NCBI GenBank assembly: GCA_021157665.1 | Contig: JAGGWE010000136.1 | Coordinates: 1-12,646, forward strand | DNA length: 12,646 nucleotides | Origin: Sulfurimonas sp. | GTDB lineage: Bacteria > Campylobacterota > Campylobacteria > Campylobacterales > Sulfurimonadaceae | Direction of reading: 5' to 3' | Part shown: piece by piece, positions 6,580-12,646 of the stretch | Numbering within the stretch: the stretch's first letter is position 1 | Layout: each line of letters opens with the position of its first letter | The notes under the pieces: model-generated | What the model saw: the letters and a program-made list of their open reading frames with translations, nothing else | What the model was told of the DNA's origin: nothing | Database searches by the model: none | Position numbers and translations under genes: made by a program

Positions 6580-7641
6580 ATGATAAAAAGAGTCCAAACT
6601 AAAAAAATATTCGTCGGCGATGTAGCAGTTGGTGGGGATGCACCTATAAGCACTCAATCGATGACATACTCCAAAACTTCTAATGTTGAAGCTACGGTTG
6701 AACAAATTAGAAGACTTCACTTTGCAGGTTGCGATATAGTTCGTTGTGCAGTTCCAGATATGGAGTCAGCCGATGCACTAAAAGAGATAAAAGAACAAAC
6801 TTCATTACCTCTTATTGCAGATATTCACTTCAACCATAGACTAGCACTTAAGGCTGCCGAGGTTGTTGATTGTATCAGGATTAATCCTGGAAATATTTCT
6901 GCTAAATGGAAAGTTCAAGAGATTGTAAAAGCTTGTCAAGAGAGAAATCTTCCCATACGGATAGGTGTAAACTCTGGAAGTTTAGAGAAAATGTTTGATG
7001 ATAAGTACGGTCCAACAGCAGAAGCGATGGTTGCCTCTGCTGAGTACAACATAAAATATTTAGAGGACTTAGGCTTTGATGATATTAAAATATCTTTAAA
7101 AGCAAGTGATGTAGATAGAACAGTCGCTGCTTATCGTGCTCTTCGTCCTAAGAACAACTATCCTTTTCATCTTGGAGTAACAGAAGCAGGAACACTTTTT
7201 CATGCAACTGTAAAAAGTGCCATAGGACTTGGAACACTTTTACTTGATGGAATCGGAGATACTATGAGGGTGTCAATCACAGGTGAACTTGAAGATGAAA
7301 TAAAAGTCGCTCGTGCAATACTAAAAGATAGTGGAGCAGTAAAAGATGGATTAAATATCATCTCATGCCCAACTTGTGGAAGAATAGAAGCCGATTTAGT
7401 TTCAGCAGTTGCCGAAATAGAGGAGCGAACTGCCCACATAACAGCACCTCTAAATGTTTCAGTTATGGGTTGTGTTGTAAACGCCATAGGAGAAGCTGCA
7501 CATGCCGATGTAGCTATCGCTTATGGAAAAGGTAAAGGTCTAGTGATGGTAAAAGGTGAAGTAGTTGCGAACCTAGATGAAAAAGAACTTGTAGATAGAT
7601 TTGTATTTGAAGTTGAAAAAATGGCAGAGGAATCAAACTAA
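6580..7641 (+). CDS. ispG: 4-hydroxy-3-methylbut-2-enyl diphosphate synthase IspG (GcpE)
   Basis: IspG carries out the reductive ring opening of 2-C-methyl-D-erythritol 2,4-cyclodiphosphate to HMBPP, the penultimate step of the MEP isoprenoid pathway, using a [4Fe-4S] cluster. The 353-residue protein begins with a TIM-barrel domain (VAVGGDAPISTQSMT, then ADIHFNHRLAL and GVNSGSLE). The C-terminal domain supplies C263, C266 and C298 in SCPTCGR and VMGC, followed by E305. The spacing (3, 32 and 7 residues) is identical to C270, C273, C305 and E312 of the E. coli enzyme, so the cluster site is intact. The start ATG 6580 lacks a ribosome binding site and follows a -10 box by 6 nt. It is the first gene of an operon; its TAA abuts the dnaB ATG. 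A degenerate motif copy lies at 7498-7506. Confidence 0.96.
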   Translation: MIKRVQTKKIFVGDVAVGGDAPISTQSMTYSKTSNVEATVEQIRRLHFAGCDIVRCAVPDMESADALKEIKEQTSLPLIADIHFNHRLALKAAEVVDCIRINPGNISAKWKVQEIVKACQERNLPIRIGVNSGSLEKMFDDKYGPTAEAMVASAEYNIKYLEDLGFDDIKISLKASDVDRTVAAYRALRPKNNYPFHLGVTEAGTLFHATVKSAIGLGTLLLDGIGDTMRVSITGELEDEIKVARAILKDSGAVKDGLNIISCPTCGRIEADLVSAVAEIEERTAHITAPLNVSVMGCVVNAIGEAAHADVAIAYGKGKGLVMVKGEVVANLDEKELVDRFVFEVEKMAEESN

Positions 7642-10122
7642 ATGCAAGACAACCTATACAACCTAGCTTTTGAACGCTCAATCTTAAGTTCAATAGTTTT
7701 TGAACCTCAACAATTTGATGATTTAAGTACAGCACTTAATAAGGATGATTTTTATCTTCCTGCTCATCAAGATATTTTTATAGCAATGACTTCTCTTATG
7801 CAAAGAGATGAGCCAATTGATGAAGAGTTTATAAAAAAAGAGCTAATTAAAATCAAGAAATTTGATGAACAGGTTATGCTTGAAATTTTATCTGCAAACC
7901 CTATCTCAAACACAAAAGCTTATGTAAATGAGATAAAAGACAAGTCACTTAAAAGACACCTTTTAACGCTTACAACAGAGATAAAAAGAGTTACTGTTGA
8001 AGAGGAACTACCTGCTGCTGAAGTTGTAGATATAGTAGAAAAAAAACTTTACGAGATAACTCAAGATAACCAAACAAGCGACTTCAAAGACTCTCCACAG
8101 ATGACTTACGACACGATGGAATACATCAAAGAGATGAAAGCTCGTGGGAATTCTGTTTTAGTTGGAGTAGATACTGGTTTTCATGAACTAAACAAAATGA
8201 CTACTGGTTTTGGTAAAGGGGATCTTGTTATTATTGCGGCAAGACCTGCAATGGGGAAATGCCTTGGACTTGGCACAAAAGTAGTTATGTTTGATGGAAC
8301 TCTAAAGAATGTCGAAAATATAAAAGTTGGTGATAAACTTATGGGTGATGATTCAAGACCTAGAAATGTTCTCTCACTCGCTCGTGGAAGAGAAAAAATG
8401 TTTTGGGTTCGTCAAAACAAAGGAATTGATTATCGTGTAAATGAATCACATATCCTTTCACTTAAAAGAAGTAGAAACGAGGGTAAACATAAACACGGTG
8501 ATATTTTAAATATTGAAATAAAAGATTACAACAAGAAATCTAAAAAATTCCACTCTAACTATAAAGGTTATAAAGTAGCTATTGATTTTAAAAAACAAAA
8601 ACTAGATATTGACCCATATTTTTTAGGGCTTTGGCTTGGTGATGGAACAAGTTCAAATGTATCAATAGCTACACAAGACAGTGAAATTATAGAATATCTT
8701 AGTAGTTATGCGCAAAAACTAGGCTTACAATTAAGCCAAAGAATACAAAAAGACAAATGTCCTATGTATAGCATAACATCAGGACAAAGAGGTGTTTCAA
8801 AATTTAAAGATAAATCTCTACAAAAGAAACTAAGAGATTTAGGTGTTTTAAATAACAAGCATATCCCACATGCCAACATCCAAAATAGCGAAAAAAATCG
8901 TCTTAAACTTCTAGCAGGACTACTTGATAGCGATGGGTATTACGATAAAAAATTTAATGTTTTTGAGATAGTTCAAAAAGATGAAAATTTATCAAATCAA
9001 ATCAAATTTTTAGCAGATTCTTTAGGTTTTAGAGTATCGATTAAAACTAAAAAAGCAAGAATTAAAAAAATAAACTATGAATGTGAAGTTTATAGACTTA
9101 GAATCGTTGGTGACTTAGATAAAATCCCAACTAAAATAAAAAGAAAACAAGCTAGAAAATTAAAAGCTAAAAGAGAAGTAAAACATACTGGCATAAATAT
9201 TCAGTACGATAAAGTTGATGATTATTACGGTTTTACTATTGACGGAAACAATCTATTTTTACTTGAAGATATGACGGTAACCCATAACACTTCCTTTATA
9301 CTAAACACTGTAAATCATCTTATAAACCAAGGCTCAGGTGTAGCTTTTTTCTCACTAGAGATGCCTGCTGAGCAGTTGATGCTTAGGCTTCTTTCTGTTC
9401 AAACCTCTATACCTCTTCAGCAGCTTCGTTTGGGTGATATGAACGATGAGCAGTGGGGTTCTCTTCATGGGGCGATTGACAAGATGAACTCTGCAAAACT
9501 TTTTGTAGATGATCAAGGTAGTCTTAACATCAATCAACTTCGCTCAAAACTTAGAAAACTGAAAAATCAACATCCTGAAATTGAGATTGCAGTAATTGAT
9601 TATCTTCAAATTATGCAAGGTGTTGGAAATCAAGATAGACATCTTCAAGTTTCAGAAATCTCTCGTGGACTAAAAATGTTAGCTAGAGAGTTAGAGATGC
9701 CGATAGTGGCATTATCTCAGTTAAACCGTGGACTAGAGTCAAGAAATGATAAACGCCCTATGCTTAGTGATATTCGTGAATCTGGTTCTATTGAACAAGA
9801 TGCCGACATCATTCTTTTTGTGTATCGTGATGATGTTTACCTTTACAAAGAGGAAAAAGAGCGTGAAAAAGCTGCAAAAGCTGAGGGTAAAGAGTTTGTA
9901 TCTGAGTATGTAGAAAAAGAGGAAGAGGATGCTGAAATCATTATCGGAAAACAAAGAAATGGACCAACTGGGCATGTGAAACTTGTTTTTCAGAAAAAAC
10001 TTACTCGCTTTGTTGAAGCACCAAAATTTTCAGCAGGAGTTGAAACTGTTTATGAAAATGTAGATACTCGCTCTGCTGATGTAGATATGGGAGAATCAAC
10101 TATATCGATGCCAACTCTCTAA
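7642..10122 (+). CDS. dnaB: replicative DNA helicase DnaB with in-frame intein
   Basis: The 826-residue precursor should splice to a 483-residue hexameric 5'-3' helicase, a normal length for DnaB. Residues 1 to about 145 are the N-terminal helical domain, followed by the linker and the RecA-like motor. The Walker A loop ARPAMGK (200-206) is interrupted directly after its lysine by the intein (207-549). The motor resumes with TSF, restoring GKT. Later landmarks are FFSLEMPAEQL, the Walker B strand IAVIDYLQIMQG, ALSQLNRGLESR and IRESGSIEQDADIILFVYR. The last of these is the site of the Synechocystis DnaB intein, and it is unoccupied here. Because the break is in the ATP-binding loop, unspliced protein should be inactive. 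The ATG abuts the ispG stop, with AGAGGA 10 nt upstream; comEC follows without a gap. Motif copies lie at 8866-8874 (in the intein) and 9971-9978. Confidence 0.96.
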   Translation: MQDNLYNLAFERSILSSIVFEPQQFDDLSTALNKDDFYLPAHQDIFIAMTSLMQRDEPIDEEFIKKELIKIKKFDEQVMLEILSANPISNTKAYVNEIKDKSLKRHLLTLTTEIKRVTVEEELPAAEVVDIVEKKLYEITQDNQTSDFKDSPQMTYDTMEYIKEMKARGNSVLVGVDTGFHELNKMTTGFGKGDLVIIAARPAMGKCLGLGTKVVMFDGTLKNVENIKVGDKLMGDDSRPRNVLSLARGREKMFWVRQNKGIDYRVNESHILSLKRSRNEGKHKHGDILNIEIKDYNKKSKKFHSNYKGYKVAIDFKKQKLDIDPYFLGLWLGDGTSSNVSIATQDSEIIEYLSSYAQKLGLQLSQRIQKDKCPMYSITSGQRGVSKFKDKSLQKKLRDLGVLNNKHIPHANIQNSEKNRLKLLAGLLDSDGYYDKKFNVFEIVQKDENLSNQIKFLADSLGFRVSIKTKKARIKKINYECEVYRLRIVGDLDKIPTKIKRKQARKLKAKREVKHTGINIQYDKVDDYYGFTIDGNNLFLLEDMTVTHNTSFILNTVNHLINQGSGVAFFSLEMPAEQLMLRLLSVQTSIPLQQLRLGDMNDEQWGSLHGAIDKMNSAKLFVDDQGSLNINQLRSKLRKLKNQHPEIEIAVIDYLQIMQGVGNQDRHLQVSEISRGLKMLARELEMPIVALSQLNRGLESRNDKRPMLSDIRESGSIEQDADIILFVYRDDVYLYKEEKEREKAAKAEGKEFVSEYVEKEEEDAEIIIGKQRNGPTGHVKLVFQKKLTRFVEAPKFSAGVETVYENVDTRSADVDMGESTISMPTL
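8260..9288 (+). mobile_element. LAGLIDADG-type intein in the DnaB P-loop
   Basis: This is a 343-residue in-frame insertion (precursor residues 207-549). It starts with Cys207 and block A (CLGLGTKVVMFDG, then IKVGDKLMG). Block B is YRVNESHILSL; it keeps the conserved His270 but has Asn where Thr is usual in TxxH. The homing endonuclease carries both dodecapeptide motifs, LGLWLGDGTS (328-337, D334) and LLAGLLDSDGY (423-433, D431), with a K-x-IP element between them (KHIP, 406-409). Block F is DDYYGFTIDGNNLFLLED and block G ends THN (547-549). The downstream extein residue is Thr550, so splicing should be class 1 chemistry with a Thr nucleophile. All splicing and both metal-ligand residues appear intact, so the element may still be able to home into intein-free dnaB alleles. 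Boundaries are fixed by the restored GKTSF. Confidence 0.95.
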
Positions 10123-11403
10123 ATGCTCTTAGAAAAACTCTCACTTTTTAATACAAAAAAAGAGTTTTTCACATTTGTCTTGGCATGTGGGTTTATTCTC
10201 ACTTATGCCCTTTTAATCGAATACAACAACTATAAAAATCTCACTAAATTTGACTCTCAAATTGTCTATGCTACAGTTTTAAAACAGTATGAAAAAACTA
10301 AGCTTACTAAAAAAGGTAAAGAAAAAACATACCAAGTTTTAAAACTAAAATCAGAACAAGGTTTCTCATTTTATAGCACTGCTAAAAAATCATTTCCAAA
10401 TGCTAAAGGCAAAAAACTAAAGCTTGAAATATGGGCAGGAAAAATAACTTTTTATCAATATCTGACAAGCTTTTATGCTTTTAGTAAAATTATTTATACT
10501 TACCAAACACCCACCTTAAAACAAAATCTAAACTCTTTTATAAGCTCTCAACATACAGATAATGATATAACTAACATCTATCAAGCACTTTATACTGCAA
10601 CACCACTAGAAACTCATTTACAAAACAAATTTTCATATCTAGGAATATCTCATCTTTTAGCTATTAGTGGTTTTCACTTAGGAGTTTTATCAGCCTTACT
10701 TTTTTTCTTACTTCGCACTCCGTACAAATTTTTACAAAACAGATACTTCCCATTTAGAAGTTATAAGGTTGATTCTTTTATCATAATCTCTATTTTATTA
10801 CTTGCTTATTTACTATTTTTAGACTCTCCTGCTTCACTTTTAAGAGCCTTTGTTATGTTAGTTATTGGCTTTGTTTTATACGATAGAGGCTATAAAATTA
10901 TTTCTATGCAAACACTACTTTTAACAGCCATTTTAATCCTAAGTTTTTTCCCACGACTATTTTTCTCTCTTGGCTTCTGGCTAAGTATTTTTGGTGTTTT
11001 CTACATCTTCTTATTTCTCATACATTTTAAACATCTAAGTAAAATCTGGCAGTTTATTTTAGTCCCTATTTGGGTTTATATCATGATGTTACCACTCTCA
11101 CTTTTCATCTTTGAAAACTTTAGTATCTACCATCCACTCTCTATAATCTGGACATCACTTTTTACAATATTTTATCCACTAAGTATATTGTTACATCTGA
11201 TTGGATTTGGAGATTTACTTGATAGTGTTTTACTTTGGCTTTTAAATCTAAATATAAAGACTCACACTATCAGCATATCTTGGCATGTGGGAATTTTATT
11301 TATATTAACCTCATTTTTAGCGATTAGAAATCTCTTCTTCACTTATCTCTTGAGTGTTTTCGCTATGTTTATTTTTATATACTCTATCTATTATATAACA
11401 TAA
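10123..11403 (+). CDS. comEC: ComEC/Rec2-type DNA uptake channel, competence domain only
   Basis: ComEC forms the inner-membrane channel that brings single-stranded DNA into the cytoplasm during natural transformation. The 426-residue protein has an N-terminal span (about 15-32) and a soluble OB-like segment (about 45-120, with the DUF4131 position). Next is the family signature GISHLLAISGFHLG (174-187), and then a polytopic core with SPASLLRAFVML. There is no C-terminal metallo-beta-lactamase domain; as I recall, the H. pylori and C. jejuni proteins are similarly short, so this is not a truncation. The ATG follows the dnaB stop directly without a good ribosome binding site, implying coupling. 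dnaB-comEC adjacency is, as I recall, shared with H. pylori. The last 87 bases overlap the convergent yihY gene. Exact copies of the dispersed motif lie near both ends, at 10182-10190 and 11282-11290. Confidence 0.92.
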   Translation: MLLEKLSLFNTKKEFFTFVLACGFILTYALLIEYNNYKNLTKFDSQIVYATVLKQYEKTKLTKKGKEKTYQVLKLKSEQGFSFYSTAKKSFPNAKGKKLKLEIWAGKITFYQYLTSFYAFSKIIYTYQTPTLKQNLNSFISSQHTDNDITNIYQALYTATPLETHLQNKFSYLGISHLLAISGFHLGVLSALLFFLLRTPYKFLQNRYFPFRSYKVDSFIIISILLLAYLLFLDSPASLLRAFVMLVIGFVLYDRGYKIISMQTLLLTAILILSFFPRLFFSLGFWLSIFGVFYIFLFLIHFKHLSKIWQFILVPIWVYIMMLPLSLFIFENFSIYHPLSIIWTSLFTIFYPLSILLHLIGFGDLLDSVLLWLLNLNIKTHTISISWHVGILFILTSFLAIRNLFFTYLLSVFAMFIFIYSIYYIT

Positions 11404-12186
11404 TTTAATCCCATAAATAAAAATAATCCATGAAACATAAATCCATAAAAACAAAAACATTAAAATAGCAAAAGAGCCATACATCGTTGTATAAGATTTA
11501 TTAAAAAACACATAATAGATAAAAGCATTTTTTGAAACAGAAAAAACAACTGCAATTATAAACGAACTAATCATAGAAGCCTTAGGATTAACCTTAACAT
11601 TTGGTCCAATCTGAAAAATTAAAAAGAATAAACCCCAAATAATTATATATGGAACTAAGGGCAAAATATTAAATGAAGCATACTCATTTGTAGCCATTAT
11701 AGTTGCAATATACCCAGTTATGTAAAAAGATATACCCAAGGCTATTGGAGTTAGCGTAAGCATAGTCCAGTAAGTAGTTATAGACTCCCAAAGAGTTCGT
11801 TTTTTTGCATGAAAAATTTTGTTAGCGATATACTCAAAGTTTTGAAAAAACAAAAGAGAAGCAACTAAAATCATAACTAAACCTATAATTCCCATCTTTG
11901 CAGAGTTTTGTAAAAAACCATCAATATGCCCCATAATAGCCTCGGAATTAACAGGCATAAGGTTCGAGAATATAAACGATTTAATAGTCTCATAATGTTC
12001 TGCAAAACTTGGTAATGATGTTAAAAGTGTTAGCATTATTAAAAGAAGTGGGATAATTGTAAAGATAGTGTAAAAACTAAGAGAAGCAGCATAAAGCGTC
12101 AACTCTTTGTCGATAAAAGATGTAATAAAAAGTTTTACATGATGAAATAAATGCCTTATATTTTCTTTAGTAACTATTTTATTCAT
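11317..12186 (-). CDS. YihY/BrkB family inner-membrane protein (UPF0761)
   Basis: A 289-residue polytopic membrane protein. Family landmarks are AASLSFYTIFTIIPLL (33-48) after an N-terminal amphipathic region, a central hydrophobic core with about six spans, and YGSFAILMFLFLWIYVSW near the end. The tail is hydrophilic and acidic (TQEISEEEISNR). The family was once called ribonuclease BN by mistake; its real function is unknown, with transport or envelope roles proposed. The start is ATG 12186, because GGAGAA lies about 7 nt upstream; a TTG at 12201 is in frame but would place the ribosome binding site inside the coding region. The 3' end overlaps the 3' end of comEC by 87 bases on the other strand. 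The gene lies downstream of a glcD-like gene in the same direction, with a structured repeat between them. Confidence 0.9.
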   Translation of the reverse strand: MNKIVTKENIRHLFHHVKLFITSFIDKELTLYAASLSFYTIFTIIPLLLIMLTLLTSLPSFAEHYETIKSFIFSNLMPVNSEAIMGHIDGFLQNSAKMGIIGLVMILVASLLFFQNFEYIANKIFHAKKRTLWESITTYWTMLTLTPIALGISFYITGYIATIMATNEYASFNILPLVPYIIIWGLFFLIFQIGPNVKVNPKASMISSFIIAVVFSVSKNAFIYYVFFNKSYTTMYGSFAILMFLFLWIYVSWIIFIYGIKLCYIIDRVYKNKHSENTQEISEEEISNR

Positions 12187-12220
12187 AAACTTTTCTCCCA
12201 ATATACACTCCCATACTGAA

Positions 12221-12239
12221 GTGAAATATTTGATTTCAC
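12221..12239. repeat. small inverted repeat GTGAAAT-N5-ATTTCAC
   Basis: Seven-base perfect arms (12221-12227 and 12233-12239) with a 5-nt loop, 35 bp upstream of the yihY start. It could be a hairpin in the transcript coming from the FAD oxidase gene or a protein-binding site for yihY control. There is no U-run on either strand, so terminator function is doubtful. Confidence 0.4.
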
Positions 12240-12248
12240 CTCTCCCTA

Positions 12249-12334
12249 GGAAGCGATGATTTATCTTCGCTTTATTGTTGGCATGTGAGTTTGAAGTTCT
12301 ATGCCAACTCTACCGAAGCTGAAGCATCGGTTCC
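12249..12334. repeat. 86-bp BIME-like structured intergenic repeat, two inverted hairpin units
   Basis: The element is an imperfect palindrome. Left arm 12249-12284 and right arm 12301-12334 (read as reverse complement) agree at 27 of 34 aligned positions with one 2-nt gap; both begin GGAA and end GTTGGCAT. Each arm also folds on itself. The left unit pairs AAGCGA (12251-12256) with TCGCTT (12267-12272). The right unit pairs ACCGA (12312-12316) with TCGGT (12327-12331) plus an inner GC pair set. The arms differ by a compensatory change (G-C in the left hairpin, C-G in the right). The 16-nt centre follows GGCATGTG (12280-12287), a copy of the dispersed motif. It is richer in G+C than its surroundings. 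REP/BIME-like mobile repeat is the inference. Confidence 0.6.
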
Positions 12335-12343
12335 GAAAATTAT

Positions 12344-12646
12344 TTAATTTAGCCCCATTTTCGCTGGATTTAAAATATTGTTAGGATCAAATGCCATCTT
12401 GATTGATTTGAAAAGATTCATCTCTTCATCTGTGAAAGCCATATGCATATAAGGAGCTTTCGCTAAACCGATACCATGCTCACCAGATAAAGTTCCACCT
12501 AAATCAATAGTAGCTTGAAAAACCTCTTCTATCGCCTGATAAGCGATTTTTACCTGCTCTGGATCTTTACCATCTACCATCACATTTGTATGAACATTTC
12601 CATCTCCAGTATGCCCAAAACATGGAATATTTACCTGATATTTATC
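12344..12646 (-). CDS. GlcD-type FAD-linked oxidase, C-terminal 100 residues
   Basis: The frame is open to the window edge, so the start lies beyond 12646. The visible end carries CFGHTGDGNVHTNVM, the HxGDGNxH signature of the C-terminal cap domain (FAD_oxidase_C) of glycolate oxidase subunit GlcD, D-lactate dehydrogenase and related enzymes. It then has GTLSGEHGIGLAK and the usual ending FDPNNILNPAKMGL. The histidines of GHTGDGNVH and EHGIG belong to the conserved active-site region of this family. The family oxidises 2-hydroxy acids with FAD and passes electrons to quinone or to a partner iron-sulfur subunit. Which hydroxy acid is used cannot be told from this fragment, so I give no symbol. 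The stop at 12344-12346 is followed within 10 bp by the structured repeat and then yihY in the same direction. Confidence 0.92.
   Translation of the reverse strand, partial: DKYQVNIPCFGHTGDGNVHTNVMVDGKDPEQVKIAYQAIEEVFQATIDLGGTLSGEHGIGLAKAPYMHMAFTDEEMNLFKSIKMAFDPNNILNPAKMGLN

Larger units (their letters stand above)
2000..12287. repeat. dispersed motif CCACATGCC/GGCATGTGG, 14 copies
   Basis: Exact 9-mer copies with CCACATGCC on the plus strand: 2693-2701, 3352-3360, 3776-3784, 4072-4080, 6499-6507, 8866-8874. Exact copies on the minus strand: 2970-2978, 6510-6518, 10182-10190, 11282-11290. Copies keeping the 8-mer CACATGCC: 2000-2007 and 7499-7506 (plus), 9971-9978 and 12280-12287 (minus). 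Aligned, the flanks favour TTCCCACATGCCAAGA. Both orientations are used (8 and 6). Within genes the word is read in different frames as PHA, TCQ, ACG, WHV or RHV, so it is not a shared protein motif. The role is inferred to be a DNA uptake-type signal; see the findings. Confidence 0.8.

Noticed and set aside
7200..7487. Long antisense frames inside aguA, ispG, dnaB and other genes
   Set aside because: They have no ribosome binding sites or protein-like features, and lie opposite strongly recognised genes; they are shadows.
10123..11403. comEC as a truncated gene because it has no metallo-beta-lactamase domain
   Set aside because: To my knowledge the Helicobacter and Campylobacter proteins have the same short form, and the frame and signature are intact.
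12184..12201. TTG at 12201 as start of the yihY family gene
   Set aside because: GGAGAA inside that extension is well placed as the ribosome binding site for the ATG at 12186.
1..12646. CRISPR array, tRNA or rRNA genes, prophage or insertion sequence
   Set aside because: No regularly spaced direct repeats, no cloverleaf or rRNA segments and no transposase or phage genes were seen; the intein and the small intergenic repeat are the only mobile-type elements.

Overview
The window is AT-rich, tightly packed bacterial DNA. Its genes point to a member of Campylobacterota, most likely a Sulfurimonas-like sulfur or nitrogen chemolithotroph. The reasons are a short ComEC without a nuclease domain placed directly after dnaB (the order I recall from Helicobacter), an HP0049/Cj0949c-type agmatine deiminase, an N-terminally short RsmG, and GNTANAAT-like -10 boxes. 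The genus is inference; no rRNA or other marker is present.

Layout. 2-1012 (+): the C-terminal part of a PAS-GGDEF diguanylate cyclase cut by the window edge. 1059-2259 (+): a translationally coupled set of rsmG, a PP0621-like zinc-ribbon membrane protein and an unknown 130-residue protein. It runs convergently into alr (2265-3281, -). alr is divergent from aguA (3298-4317, +), with only 16 bp between the two start codons. At 4264-4407 (-) there is a 47-residue single-span membrane protein, divergent from a large TonB-dependent outer-membrane receptor (4501-6477, +) that carries the CxxxM and HxM copper ligands of OprC/NosA. A perfect 28-bp palindrome follows. Then comes the operon ispG-dnaB-comEC (6580-11403, +), whose dnaB is interrupted in the P-loop by a 343-residue LAGLIDADG intein. 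A yihY/brkB family gene (11317-12186, -) overlaps the end of comEC. Upstream of it lies a structured, BIME-like intergenic repeat (12249-12334), then the C-terminal end of a GlcD-type FAD oxidase (12344-12646, -).

The most striking signal is not a gene. A non-palindromic motif, CACATGCC (mostly CCCACATGCCAAG when extended), occurs 14 times in both orientations, and ten of these are the exact 9-mer CCACATGCC. It falls in different reading frames of unrelated genes, inside the intein, at both ends of comEC, as a head-to-head pair forming the palindrome after the receptor gene, and in the centre of the intergenic repeat. By a hand estimate at about 32% G+C, roughly 0.1 copies of the 8-mer would be expected. 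Density, orientation balance and use of inverted pairs between genes resemble the DNA uptake sequences of Neisseria and Haemophilus. I know of no such uptake word described for this phylum, so this is the best candidate for an undescribed system here.

A second theme is promoter geometry. Three genes (alr, the small membrane protein and ispG) have a TATAAT/TAAAAT box exactly 6 nt before the ATG and no Shine-Dalgarno sequence, which predicts leaderless mRNAs.
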